NCBI RefSeq assembly: GCF_000423205.1
Contig: NZ_AUHN01000005.1
Span: 124,001-188,000 of the forward strand
From: Jonesia quinghaiensis DSM 15701
GTDB lineage: Bacteria > Actinomycetota > Actinomycetes > Actinomycetales > Cellulomonadaceae
Direction of reading: 5' to 3'
Length of the DNA: 64,000 bases
Part shown: positions 1 to 8,437 of the stretch, one piece after another
Position numbering within the stretch: the first letter of the stretch is position 1
How the letters are laid out: each line of letters opens with the position of its first letter
Made by a program: the position numbers and the translations under genes
Notes under the pieces: generated by a model
The model's input: only the letters and a program-made list of their open reading frames with translations
Told to the model about the DNA's origin: nothing
The model's database searches: none

Positions 1-1
1 C

Positions 2-421
2 CGTTCCCGGCAGCTTGCTATGTCGCGGAACCGGATGATCTCTTCAGTTGCTGACGCAGATGTGGTGGTGGTTAACCCCACCCACGTTGCAGTTGCTCTA
101 ACCTACGTGCCCGGAGAGGGCGCACCAAAACTTGTGGCTAAAGGGAAGAACCTGGTAGCCCAACGCATTCGTGATGCAGCTGAGGAGAATGGCGTCCCCC
201 TCGTGCGTGACATCCCCCTTGCCCGCGCCTTGAATAGCCACTGCGAAATTGGGCACCCCGTACCGGGGGCCTTGTTTACCGCGGTTGCTCAAGTGTTGGC
301 TTTTGTGATGCTGCTGAAGCAGCGTGGTGCCGCAATGGGTGCTGTCCGTGCGATGCCTGCCCCAACTGACGTCCCTGAAGACATGTATGACCCAAGGAGC
401 TATGACGATGAAGATGAATAA
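2..421 (+). CDS. flhB: Flagellar export protein FlhB, C-terminal part
   Basis: FlhB is the inner-membrane switch protein of the flagellar type III export gate; after self-cleavage at an NPTH motif its cytoplasmic domain changes export from hook to filament substrates. The reading frame is open from base 2, so the gene starts upstream of the window. The visible 140 residues begin with the linker typical of FlhB (RSRQLAMSRNRM), followed by the NPTH autocleavage site, a conserved LVAKG motif and an IPLARAL segment. The tail is acidic (DDEDE). The gene overlaps flhA by 20 bases, which suggests translational coupling inside a flagellar operon. The identification is firm; only the membrane half is missing because of the window edge. 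Confidence 0.96.
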   Translation, partial: RSRQLAMSRNRMISSVADADVVVVNPTHVAVALTYVPGEGAPKLVAKGKNLVAQRIRDAAEENGVPLVRDIPLARALNSHCEIGHPVPGALFTAVAQVLAFVMLLKQRGAAMGAVRAMPAPTDVPEDMYDPRSYDDEDE

Positions 422-2468
422 CCTGTCGAAACTCATGCTGCCACTTGGGGTCGTTGGCATCATTATGCTGCTTGTGGTGCCTATTCCGGCGCCGCTCCTC
501 GACTTCTTGATCGTCACAAACATCACCATGGGTATGGTCATTTTGTTGACGGCCATGTATGTGAAGAAGCCGCTTGACCTGTCAATTTTCCCCTCGCTCA
601 TCCTTATTTTGACGCTGTTCCGTTTGGGATTGAACGTCGCGTCAACCCGGTTGGTGTTGCGTGATGGGTACGCCGGTGAAGTGATCGATGCGTTCGGCCA
701 CTTTGTGGTGGGTAGTTCGCTGATCATCGGTATGGTCATCTTCATCATCTTGGTGGTGATCCAGTTTGTGGTGATCACCAATGGTTCAGGTCGTGTTTCT
801 GAAGTTGCTGCACGCTTCACCCTTGATGCGATGCCCGGTAAGCAAATGGCTATTGATGCTGACCTGAACGCTGGCCTGATCACCGATGAGCAGGCACGAA
901 ACAGGCGTGCAGCTATTTCCGCGGAAGCTGACTTTTACGGCGCGATGGATGGTGCCTCGAAGTTCGTCAAGGGTGATGCTATCGCCGGTATCATCATCAC
1001 CTTGGTGAACCTGGTTGGTGGTATCGCGATCGGCATGATCCAAAACGGCATGGTTATCGGCGACGCCGTGGAAACCTACTCGCTGCTGACCATCGGTGAT
1101 GGTCTGGTGAGCCAGATCCCAGCGCTGTTGATGTCGGTGTCGACCGGTATTATCGTCACCCGTTCCACTGCTGAAGGTGACCTGCCAGGTGCTACCTCTA
1201 AGCAGTTGTCACAGTCACGCAGTGCGCTGCTGATTACAGGAATGTCCTCCATCGCGCTGGGTATTTTGCCAGGAATGCCGAAGCTGCCCTTCTTTGTTAT
1301 CGGTGCGCTGCTGTTGATTGTGGCCCAGCAGGTCAGAACCAAAGAACGGAAAGAAGAAGAGGCTCGCCTCCTTGAGGAACTGCAGAGTGCCGCACCAGGG
1401 CCGTCGAACGACACCCCTGAGCGACTCATTGAGGACATGCGTGTTCCCACGCTGGAAATCCAGTTGTCCACAGACCTTGTTGACCTGGTGAATAGTTCAA
1501 GTGACGATGACTTGCTCGCTCGTATTCGGGGTCTACGCCGCAAAATTGCGTTCGATTTGGGGATTGTTGTTCCCCCGGTGCGTACCCGTGACTCTGTGGA
1601 ACTTCCTCCGTCAACATATGTGTTGAAGGTTTCTGGTGTTGAAGTTGCTCGCGGTGAGCTTCCTCAGGGGCGTGTTCTTGCCCTGGGTGATGATTTGGAT
1701 TCTTTGCCAGGTGACACGGTGGTGGAGCCGGTCTTTGGGTTGGCCGGTAAATGGGTGCCAGCTCAGATGCGCTTTGCTGCTGAAATGGCGGGGGCGACGG
1801 TTATTGACCGGGTTTCGGTGTTGATTACTCACTTGTCATCGTTGGTGAGCCAAAATGCTGGCCGTTTGTTGAGCCGGGAAGATGTGCGCCTGCTCACCGA
1901 AGGGTTGAAGGCAGTGAACCCGTCAGTTGTTGAGGAACTTGTGCCTTCAGTGTTGTCCCTCGGTGAGATTCAACGTGTGTTGCAGGGGCTATTGCGTGAG
2001 CAAGTGCCTATCCGTGACTTGGGGCGCATTTATGAGGCTCTGTCATTGAAGGCGAAATCCACCACGCACCCTGAAACGTTGATTGAAACGGCACGTGGGG
2101 CTATTGCCCCCTCAATCACTGCGCGTTATGTGCGTGATGGTGTGTTGCGGGTGATGACTATTGACCCAGTGTTTGAGCAGGCGTTGTTGGAGGGGTTGCG
2201 TACCTCTGATGAGGGTTCGCAGGTGTTGTTGGAGCAACGACGGCTCGATGCGTTCTTGCGCTCGTACACTACCTCGCGCACCGCTGGGGAGGCTTCTGGC
2301 AGCCAAGTGGTGTTGGTGTGTGCTCCATCGTTGCGTCCAGCTCTTTACACGCTGGTGACGTTGCAGCATGCTGAGGCGCCGGTGATGTCTTACCCTGAGG
2401 TAACAGGTTCAGGAATCCGTATTGAGACGGTTGGGGTGGTCCGTGATGTCGACGCCATTGCAGCGTGA
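402..2468 (+). CDS. flhA: Flagellar biosynthesis protein FlhA
   Basis: FlhA is the large integral membrane protein of the flagellar export gate; it forms a nonameric cytoplasmic ring that receives chaperone-substrate complexes and uses the proton motive force. The ATG at 402 is chosen because AAGGAG lies just before it (from 394) and gives 688 residues, the usual FlhA length; an in-frame ATG at 324 would overlap flhB much further and has no support. About seven to eight hydrophobic segments fill residues 1-315, with the FHIPEP-family signature around residues 110-165 (GRVSEVAARFTLDAMPGKQ). The C-terminal half is the soluble FlhA-C domain. It is followed by the FlhF-like gene with a 23-base overlap. 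Confidence 0.97.
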   Translation: MTMKMNNLSKLMLPLGVVGIIMLLVVPIPAPLLDFLIVTNITMGMVILLTAMYVKKPLDLSIFPSLILILTLFRLGLNVASTRLVLRDGYAGEVIDAFGHFVVGSSLIIGMVIFIILVVIQFVVITNGSGRVSEVAARFTLDAMPGKQMAIDADLNAGLITDEQARNRRAAISAEADFYGAMDGASKFVKGDAIAGIIITLVNLVGGIAIGMIQNGMVIGDAVETYSLLTIGDGLVSQIPALLMSVSTGIIVTRSTAEGDLPGATSKQLSQSRSALLITGMSSIALGILPGMPKLPFFVIGALLLIVAQQVRTKERKEEEARLLEELQSAAPGPSNDTPERLIEDMRVPTLEIQLSTDLVDLVNSSSDDDLLARIRGLRRKIAFDLGIVVPPVRTRDSVELPPSTYVLKVSGVEVARGELPQGRVLALGDDLDSLPGDTVVEPVFGLAGKWVPAQMRFAAEMAGATVIDRVSVLITHLSSLVSQNAGRLLSREDVRLLTEGLKAVNPSVVEELVPSVLSLGEIQRVLQGLLREQVPIRDLGRIYEALSLKAKSTTHPETLIETARGAIAPSITARYVRDGVLRVMTIDPVFEQALLEGLRTSDEGSQVLLEQRRLDAFLRSYTTSRTAGEASGSQVVLVCAPSLRPALYTLVTLQHAEAPVMSYPEVTGSGIRIETVGVVRDVDAIAA

Positions 2469-3846
2469 AGGCAGCCACCTTGACGAGTTAATGCGTAACA
2501 TTTACACCGAATATGGCGATGTTACGGTGTCCAATGTGGAGCGGGTTCGCACCGGGGGAGTGGGCGGGTTCTTCGCTAAAGAAGTTTTCCGCGTTTCGTT
2601 CATCACGAATGGGTCTCCTCGCTCAACGACCACCCCCGTAGGTGCGGCCTCAGCGCCGGTGGCCACGCGCTCGCCGGGGTCGGGGGAGATCATCGCGCCT
2701 TCCAGCGCCTCAGGGCAACACTTTCGCCACGCCAGTGCTGCTTCTGCGGCAGTACCCCAAGGGCTTGAGTCATTGCTCGCTGCCGCCGAGGAAGGCGACG
2801 AGGTGATGACTGCGGCCCAAAGCCCGCAGTTCACCGCGGTCATGGAGTCTCTACATCACGCAGTAGGAGCCCCAAAGCCGGCTGGCAGGGTTCTGCCTGA
2901 GACCGATTCTTTTGTGCCGTTCACCGCGCAGCCTACCTCCAATGCCCCGACAGCCGGTCAACCAGTTGCGGGGCAACTAGGCTCTGGGGAATACCCCACG
3001 GCGTTTGGGCGCGGTGCTAGTGTGCAACCAACCACGGCTGTGCCACCAACGCGCGACGCGCGCATCGGCGGCATGGCCAGTGACATACCCTCAGCGATTC
3101 CTTTACAGCCCGTGCCGGGGGCAGGAATAGGCAACATTCCCGACACGCTCGGTGGGCGCCCCCCAGTGACGCAGTTAGCGTCACTGCTCAGCACAGAGGA
3201 TTTTTTGCGTATTGGTGTGCCACAAGTCCACGTTGCTGCAGCGATGGCAGCGGTGGGTGGCCATGTGCTGCGGATCTCTGATGTGCTCAGCACGGTGCCG
3301 CGAGCATCGCACCCGCCGTATGAATCAGACGCAATTTTGGCGGTGGTGGGGCCAAGCCGTCAGTGTATAGCGGTGGCTCAAGAGCTAGCCCGCGATTTAG
3401 GTCTTGATGACAAAAGTATTGCGACCGCTGGGCGGCACGATGCGGTGGTGCGCTTTGGCCCGTTGGTGCTGACAACCAAGTCAGCCAGGGATTTGCGTGC
3501 TGCGGCGCGTGAGCAGGAGCACCCGGTTGTGGTTGCGGTGGGAATTGGGGATGATGCCACCGATTGGCATCGGGCCCAGGCGATCCTTGAAGCATTCGAC
3601 CCGGATTACACCTATGCCACGGTGTTGGCGGATCAAGAGATCTCCGGGACGAAGCGGTGGGTGAATCATGTGCGCCAAGCAGTGTCGTTGGATGCACTGC
3701 AGGTATGGAACATGCGAAACGCCGCAACGCCCGGCGCGGTGCTGCATTTGGGTATTCCAGTTGCCCGGATTGATGGTTTTGTTGCCGATTCCGTGGTGTG
3801 GGGCGCGACGTTATCTCAGGCGTTGACACCGTCATTGTGGGATTGA
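2446..3846 (+). CDS. FlhF-like protein with degenerate GTPase domain
   Basis: FlhF is an SRP-type GTPase that helps place flagella. This 466-residue protein sits in the usual flhF position directly after flhA and has the FlhF-like N-terminal signature (VERVRTGGVGGFF followed by AKE) near residues 32-50. A long low-complexity Ala/Pro/Gly/Thr linker fills about residues 55-260. The C-terminal part starts like an SRP GTPase (AILAVVGPSR, then an ELARDLGLD helix), but the P-loop lysine and threonine (GxGKT) are absent, and I see no DTAGR switch motif. It is therefore probably a non-hydrolysing relative of FlhF; that is inference. The start ATG at 2446 lies inside flhA with a weak GGGGTGG upstream. 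End of the gene is 28 bases before csrA. Confidence 0.75.
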   Translation: MSTPLQREGSHLDELMRNIYTEYGDVTVSNVERVRTGGVGGFFAKEVFRVSFITNGSPRSTTTPVGAASAPVATRSPGSGEIIAPSSASGQHFRHASAASAAVPQGLESLLAAAEEGDEVMTAAQSPQFTAVMESLHHAVGAPKPAGRVLPETDSFVPFTAQPTSNAPTAGQPVAGQLGSGEYPTAFGRGASVQPTTAVPPTRDARIGGMASDIPSAIPLQPVPGAGIGNIPDTLGGRPPVTQLASLLSTEDFLRIGVPQVHVAAAMAAVGGHVLRISDVLSTVPRASHPPYESDAILAVVGPSRQCIAVAQELARDLGLDDKSIATAGRHDAVVRFGPLVLTTKSARDLRAAAREQEHPVVVAVGIGDDATDWHRAQAILEAFDPDYTYATVLADQEISGTKRWVNHVRQAVSLDALQVWNMRNAATPGAVLHLGIPVARIDGFVADSVVWGATLSQALTPSLWD

Positions 3847-3874
3847 GAGCACAAATCAGGGTAGTCTCGATGAC

Positions 3875-4210
3875 ATGCTTGTACTGAGTCGACGCGTTGG
3901 TGAGAAGCTCCTTATTGGTGATGACGTCGTCATCACCATCATTGACACCCGCGGCGACGGTGTGCGCATTGGTATTGATGCCCCTCGGTCAACGACCATT
4001 CACCGGGCGGAAGTCATTGAAGCCGTCACCCAATCCAATGAGTCAGCCGCTGTTGCCCCTGAGAAAGCAACTGATGTGCGCGATCAGCTTCTTAAAGCGA
4101 TCCATGCCCGTAAACCTGCTGAAAAACCGGCTGAAACGGCGCCTATTGCCCCGGAAACTGAGTCTCCAGATTCTGCGTCAACACCATCATCGGGTGAACC
4201 ACAGAACTGA
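3875..4210 (+). CDS. csrA: Carbon storage regulator CsrA with C-terminal tail
   Basis: CsrA is a small dimeric RNA-binding protein that binds GGA motifs in mRNA leaders and, in many flagellated bacteria, controls flagellin synthesis. The N-terminal 55 residues are a typical CsrA core (MLVLSRRVGEKLLIGD, then IGIDAPRSTTIHRAEV). The protein is 111 residues, against about 60-75 in most CsrA proteins; the extra 50 residues are rich in Ala, Glu and Pro and look disordered. It lies between the FlhF-like gene (28 bases away) and cheA, so it is part of the flagellar cluster. No fliW gene, the usual CsrA antagonist, is visible in the window. Confidence 0.95.
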   Translation: MLVLSRRVGEKLLIGDDVVITIIDTRGDGVRIGIDAPRSTTIHRAEVIEAVTQSNESAAVAPEKATDVRDQLLKAIHARKPAEKPAETAPIAPETESPDSASTPSSGEPQN

Positions 4211-4224
4211 ACCTTAACCTTTCG

Positions 4225-4252
4225 CTCATGTTGTCGCGAAAATAGCCGATCT
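4225..4252 (+). promoter_or_regulatory. Sigma-28/WhiG-type promoter of cheA
   Basis: CTCA at 4225-4228, 16 bases, then GCCGATCT at 4245-4252. The -10 matches the flagellar sigma factor consensus GCCGATAA in its first six bases, and the TCAT-N15 distance equals the canonical TAAA-N15 distance. The same arrangement stands before cheB, two receptors here and the receptor locus at 49 kb. It implies that cheA is transcribed separately from csrA. Confidence 0.72.
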
Positions 4253-4299
4253 CCTTGGTGTCAGGCCGGAACTGCCTGACCCGATTGAGGAGGTTGCCA

Positions 4300-6633
4300 T
4301 TGGACGGCATGGATGAGATTGTCCGGGAGTTCCTGATCGAGAGTAATGAAAACCTCGATCAGCTCGACCAGGATCTCGTAGCACTAGAGAGCGAGCCGGG
4401 ATCGCGTGAGCTATTGAGCTCCGTATTCCGGACCATCCACACCATCAAGGGAACCAGTGGTTTCCTTGCACTCACTCGGCTTGAGAGCGTCGCGCACGTA
4501 GGAGAGAACCTCCTTGTTGAACTGCGTGACGGCAAGCGCGAGATGGAAAAGCGCACCGCAGACGTTCTCCTCATGATGGTAGACACAATCCGTGCGTTGC
4601 TTGTCCGCCTTGAAGAAAGCGGCAATGAGGAAGGCATCGACATCGAAGCAACGGTGTCAGCCATCCAAGCAACACTGGACAACGAACCACTGCCTGAGGA
4701 ACCCGTCCAGGCGCCTCAGGCAGTACTTGACAGCCCGGAACCGGCAACGCCAGTCGTTACCAGTACCCCAGCTGACAACGCTGCCCCCGCGGACATTGAT
4801 GTCCCGGAACCACCAGTGGAAGCGGCACTGCCTGCACTAGAAATCTTTGAAACTGAACCGGTAGCACCAGCGCCCCAAGCGCCAGCTGCCCAACCAGTGA
4901 AAAAGAGTGTGGCAAGTGCAAATGCGGCACCCGCACAGAACGCACCAGAACGTCGATCAACATCGGACTCCTCGATTCGTGTGGATGTCGATCTTCTCGA
5001 TGAACTGATGCGCCAAGTAGGGGAGCTCGTTCTGGTCCGTAACCAGATCTCCCAACTCGCTGGCTACGATTCGGGTGACCTCTTGAGGTCCTCACAGCGG
5101 CTGTCGCTCATCGCGTCAGAACTGCAAGAGGGTGTCATGAAGACCCGTATGCAGCCGATCGAACACATCTGGTCCAAGATGCCGCGCGTTGTGCGGGACC
5201 TTGCTTCAGCGTGTAAGCGAGATGTTCGCTTGGAAATGGTTGGTGGAGACACCGAACTTGACCGTTCCTTGCTGGAGTCTGTGAAAGACCCGCTCACTCA
5301 CCTGGTGCGCAACGCTATCGACCACGGTATTGAGTCGCCTGATGACCGGGTAGCGATGGGCAAGCCACGTGTTGGTGTGCTGACTCTTCGCGCTTACCAC
5401 GCCAGTGGTCAGGTCATGGTTGAGGTCATTGATGATGGTGCTGGAATCGACCCTGCCCGGGTGGCTGCCAAAGCCGTCGAGCGTGGGCTAAAAACACCTG
5501 AACAACTCGACCAAATGACGCCCAACGAAATCCAAAACCTGGTGTTCCTTGCCGGTTTCTCCACCGCCGCTGCCGTGACTAACGTGTCCGGGCGAGGCGT
5601 AGGAATGGATGTTGTGCGGTCAAACATCGAATCCATCGGTGGCGCTGTTGAAGTGGAATCTGCAGTTGGACGCGGCACCACTTGGCGCCTACGCATCCCG
5701 CTGACACTTGCCATCATGCCTGCGCTGACCGTGCAGTCTGGTAACGAAATCTACGCGATCCCGCAGGTCAACCTGCAGGAACTCGTAGCTCTTGACACCG
5801 AAAAAACCAAGTCAGCCATTGAGCTCATTGGGTCCGCTGAGGTATACCGTCTACGCGGTTCCTTGCTGCCACTGGTGCGCCTTTCCACTGTGTTGGGCAA
5901 ACCACACAATGACGAAGGCACAGCAGTCATCGCGGTGCTTCAAGCCGACAACCAGCGTTTTGGGTTGGTGGTAGACCGGGTGATGAACAACGAAGAAATC
6001 GTGGTCAAACCCTTGGCAACAGCCTTGAAGACTATCGGTATCTATGCGGGCGCCACCCTGATGGGTGACGGCGCCGTTGCGTTGATCCTCGACATTCAGG
6101 CCATCACCCGACGCTCGCTGAACTCGGATGGGACGGACCTGATGGGAACACGTCTTGGTGAAGAAGAATCGAGCTTTGGTGAGAACACCACCGAGTACTT
6201 GGTGGTTTCCATTGGAGAAGAACGGCGCGTTGCGATCCCACTTGAGGCAGTTACCCGTCTTGAGCAGATCAAACCAGAACGCCTTGAAACAGTTGCCGGG
6301 CGTGAGGTGCTGCAATACCGAGACTCCATTGTTCCGGTCATCCGACTGGGCCGCTACCTCGGCGTTTACAGCGACATGCCAGGCGAGGACATCCAATTGG
6401 TGATCTTCACGCACGGCAACCGCACGGTTGCAGTGCTGGTTGAGGAAATCATCGAAATCCTCAACGACGCTGGAGCTACCCGTTCAGAGGTCGCCGAAGG
6501 TGGGCTTCTCGGGTCGATGGTCTTGTCAGGTCGGGTTACCGAACTGCTTGACCTCCCGGCAGCGCTTATGACAGCTGACCCCGTCTTCTACGAAGACGTA
6601 GCCAGCTTCGATTCAGAACTGGTAGGTGCCTGA
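4300..6633 (+). CDS. cheA: Chemotaxis histidine kinase CheA
   Basis: CheA autophosphorylates in response to chemoreceptors and passes the phosphate to CheY and CheB. The TTG at 4300 follows GAGGAGG (4287-4293) with a good gap; the next ATG (4309) is too far from it. The 777 residues hold an HPt domain with phospho-histidine H47 (IHTIKGTSGF), a Pro/Ala-rich linker of about 90 residues, a dimerisation domain, and the HATPase with N box (HLVRNAIDHGIE), DDGAGID and GRGVGMDVV. Two CheW-like modules follow instead of one: the usual P5 domain and a second at roughly 635-765. E. coli CheA has about 654 residues, and the second module accounts for much of the extra length. No separate P2 docking domain is obvious. 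The stop codon overlaps the start of cheW. Confidence 0.97.
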   Translation: MDGMDEIVREFLIESNENLDQLDQDLVALESEPGSRELLSSVFRTIHTIKGTSGFLALTRLESVAHVGENLLVELRDGKREMEKRTADVLLMMVDTIRALLVRLEESGNEEGIDIEATVSAIQATLDNEPLPEEPVQAPQAVLDSPEPATPVVTSTPADNAAPADIDVPEPPVEAALPALEIFETEPVAPAPQAPAAQPVKKSVASANAAPAQNAPERRSTSDSSIRVDVDLLDELMRQVGELVLVRNQISQLAGYDSGDLLRSSQRLSLIASELQEGVMKTRMQPIEHIWSKMPRVVRDLASACKRDVRLEMVGGDTELDRSLLESVKDPLTHLVRNAIDHGIESPDDRVAMGKPRVGVLTLRAYHASGQVMVEVIDDGAGIDPARVAAKAVERGLKTPEQLDQMTPNEIQNLVFLAGFSTAAAVTNVSGRGVGMDVVRSNIESIGGAVEVESAVGRGTTWRLRIPLTLAIMPALTVQSGNEIYAIPQVNLQELVALDTEKTKSAIELIGSAEVYRLRGSLLPLVRLSTVLGKPHNDEGTAVIAVLQADNQRFGLVVDRVMNNEEIVVKPLATALKTIGIYAGATLMGDGAVALILDIQAITRRSLNSDGTDLMGTRLGEEESSFGENTTEYLVVSIGEERRVAIPLEAVTRLEQIKPERLETVAGREVLQYRDSIVPVIRLGRYLGVYSDMPGEDIQLVIFTHGNRTVAVLVEEIIEILNDAGATRSEVAEGGLLGSMVLSGRVTELLDLPAALMTADPVFYEDVASFDSELVGA

Positions 6634-7055
6634 TGTCCACTCAGTACGTCACGTTCCGCATCGCCGATGCCCTTTATGGGCTTGAGGTACTGCGCATCGA
6701 AGAAACCCTTGGGCATCACCCACGAACTCCCGTGCCCCTTGCACCGCAGGGAATCGCGGGGTTGGTGAACCTGCGCGGTCAAGTGGTCATGACAGTGGAT
6801 TTGCGTCCACGGTTAGGCCTCGAGCAGTTAGCAGGGGACGCCGAATCCATGATGATCGTTGTGGAGACACACGGCGAGTCCGTGTCACTCCTCGTGGATG
6901 AGGTTGGTGAAGTTCTCACCTTGGAAGCTGACGCTTTTGAGACACCGCCTGACACTCTCGACCCGCGTGTTCGTGAGCTTATTACCGGAGCTTTCAAGTT
7001 GGAATCCGGGTTGCTCCTGACACTCGACGTCGACCGAGCCCTGGCAGCCGTATAG
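6633..7055 (+). CDS. cheW: Chemotaxis coupling protein CheW
   Basis: CheW couples chemoreceptors to CheA in the polar array. The 140 residues are a single CheW/SH3-like domain: it starts with a strand YVTFRIADALYGLEV, has the typical VNLRGQVVMTVDLRPRLGL core and ends with a hydrophobic LLLTLDVDRAL strand. The ATG shares a base with the cheA stop codon (TGATG), so translation is coupled. A strong terminator hairpin follows at 7107-7142, which closes the cheA-cheW transcript. Confidence 0.96.
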   Translation: MSTQYVTFRIADALYGLEVLRIEETLGHHPRTPVPLAPQGIAGLVNLRGQVVMTVDLRPRLGLEQLAGDAESMMIVVETHGESVSLLVDEVGEVLTLEADAFETPPDTLDPRVRELITGAFKLESGLLLTLDVDRALAAV

Positions 7056-7106
7056 CGTGACGCGCCGCTGTCACAATCTGTGCGACACGTGAGCGCTGCC
7101 AGCGCC

Positions 7107-7148
7107 GATGGCCCCACTGACATTTTTGTCGGTGGGGCCATCGTCACT
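7107..7148 (+). terminator. Terminator after cheW
   Basis: A 15-base stem (GATGGCCCCACTGAC at 7107-7121 against 7128-7142, with one G-U pair), loop ATTTTT, followed by a short T-rich stretch. It separates cheA-cheW from the cheB operon. Confidence 0.85.
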
Positions 7149-7167
7149 TTTCTAACCCGCTGTCTTC

Positions 7168-7195
7168 CTTACAGGCGCGGTGATTGTGCCGATAT
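7168..7195 (+). promoter_or_regulatory. Sigma-28/WhiG-type promoter of the cheB operon
   Basis: CTTA at 7168-7171, 16 bases, then GCCGATAT at 7188-7195. The -10 matches the B. subtilis SigD-type GCCGATAT exactly; the -35 differs by one base from the CTCA seen at the other sites. It lies after the cheW terminator and about 95 bases before the cheB start. Confidence 0.65.
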
Positions 7196-7288
7196 CACTG
7201 GTAACGCAGGCACGCCTGTTGCAGTCACCTGCAGTGAGCCGTGACTTACCCGTGTATCCCGCCTGGAAACAACGCAAAGGACAAAACC

Positions 7289-8437
7289 TTGAGTATTCGA
7301 GTTGTGGTCGTTGATGACTCTGTTGTCATCCGGCGTCTCGTTGTCCAGGCTCTGGAATCAGACTCTGGTATCGAGGTCATCGCGACTGCTGCCAACGGCA
7401 AACTGGGTTTAGCAAAAATTGAACAGTTGAAACCAGACGCCATCACCATGGACATTGAAATGCCGGAAATGAACGGTGTGGAAGCTGTTCGTGCGCTCCG
7501 GAAAAAGGGCATTCAAACGCCCATCATCATGTTCTCCACGTTGACTGAGCGCGGAGCGACCGCCACACTTGACGCCCTGACCGCTGGGGCATCGGACTAT
7601 GTGACAAAGCCGTCGAACGTTGGGTCCATTAACGAGTCGCTACGCGTTGTTGCCGGTGAACTCATCCCCAAAATTAAGGCTCTCGTACCCCACAAGGCCA
7701 CAAGCCGAGGTGGTGCACCTGGGCGCCCTGGTGCCCCAGGAGCTGGTGGACCCGCCTCCACAGCCACCGCCCATGCGATGTTCCGCCAATCCTCAGTCAA
7801 CACCCGCACTGACGAACGGCAACACGCTATCCGAGCCGTGGTGTTGGGGAGCTCCACGGGTGGACCTGAAGCGTTGTCGAAAGTGATCGCATCGTTGAAC
7901 CAGCCACTACCGGTTCCCATGATCGTGACCCAACACATGCCGCCAGTGTTCACCAAGCAACTTGCGGCACGCCTAGACCGGCTCGGCCCCAACCGAGTCC
8001 ACGAGGCGCACAACCGCCAGTTGCTGCAACCCGCAAACATCTATCTCGCGCCAGGTGACTACCACCTCGAGTTGGCCTACCGGGATAACGGGGTATACAC
8101 AACCCTGACCCAGGGGCCACCAGTGAACTTTTGTCGCCCCTCAGTGGACGTCATGTTCGCCTCAGCACAAAAGATTTTTGGTCCGGAACTGCTCTCCGTG
8201 ATTCTCACGGGAATGGGTTCGGACGGAAAAAACGGAGCAGGACACATCGCCGAAGCCGGTGGCACAGTGATTGTCCAAGACCAAGGCACCTCCGTGGTGT
8301 GGGGCATGCCCGGCGCGACCGCGACGGCTGGCTATGCCCACCGCATTTTGCCAATCAATGAGATCGGCCCCACCGTTCAGGCCATTCTTGCCCGAACCAA
8401 AGCCGTCCAACCGCTGAACAGAGGGGGAGCGTCATGA
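7289..8437 (+). CDS. cheB: Chemotaxis glutamate methylesterase/deamidase CheB
   Basis: CheB removes methyl groups from receptor glutamates and is switched on by CheA phosphorylation. The TTG at 7289 follows AAAGGA at 7277-7282 and gives 382 residues starting MSIRVVVVDDS. The receiver domain (about 1-120) has the acidic pair and phospho-acceptor Asp in ITMDIEMPEMNG, and the switch lysine in VTKPS. A Pro/Gly/Ala linker follows, then the methylesterase domain with the nucleophile serine in LGSSTGGPEAL, a conserved TQHMPP segment and the catalytic Asp in LTGMGSDGKNG. It overlaps cheR by four bases (ATGA). Confidence 0.97.
   Translation: MSIRVVVVDDSVVIRRLVVQALESDSGIEVIATAANGKLGLAKIEQLKPDAITMDIEMPEMNGVEAVRALRKKGIQTPIIMFSTLTERGATATLDALTAGASDYVTKPSNVGSINESLRVVAGELIPKIKALVPHKATSRGGAPGRPGAPGAGGPASTATAHAMFRQSSVNTRTDERQHAIRAVVLGSSTGGPEALSKVIASLNQPLPVPMIVTQHMPPVFTKQLAARLDRLGPNRVHEAHNRQLLQPANIYLAPGDYHLELAYRDNGVYTTLTQGPPVNFCRPSVDVMFASAQKIFGPELLSVILTGMGSDGKNGAGHIAEAGGTVIVQDQGTSVVWGMPGATATAGYAHRILPINEIGPTVQAILARTKAVQPLNRGGAS

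Noticed and set aside
324-401. Longer FlhA start at 324
   Set aside because: It would put 26 non-homologous residues before the family start, has no ribosome site, and would overlap flhB by almost 100 bases; the ATG at 402 has AAGGAG.
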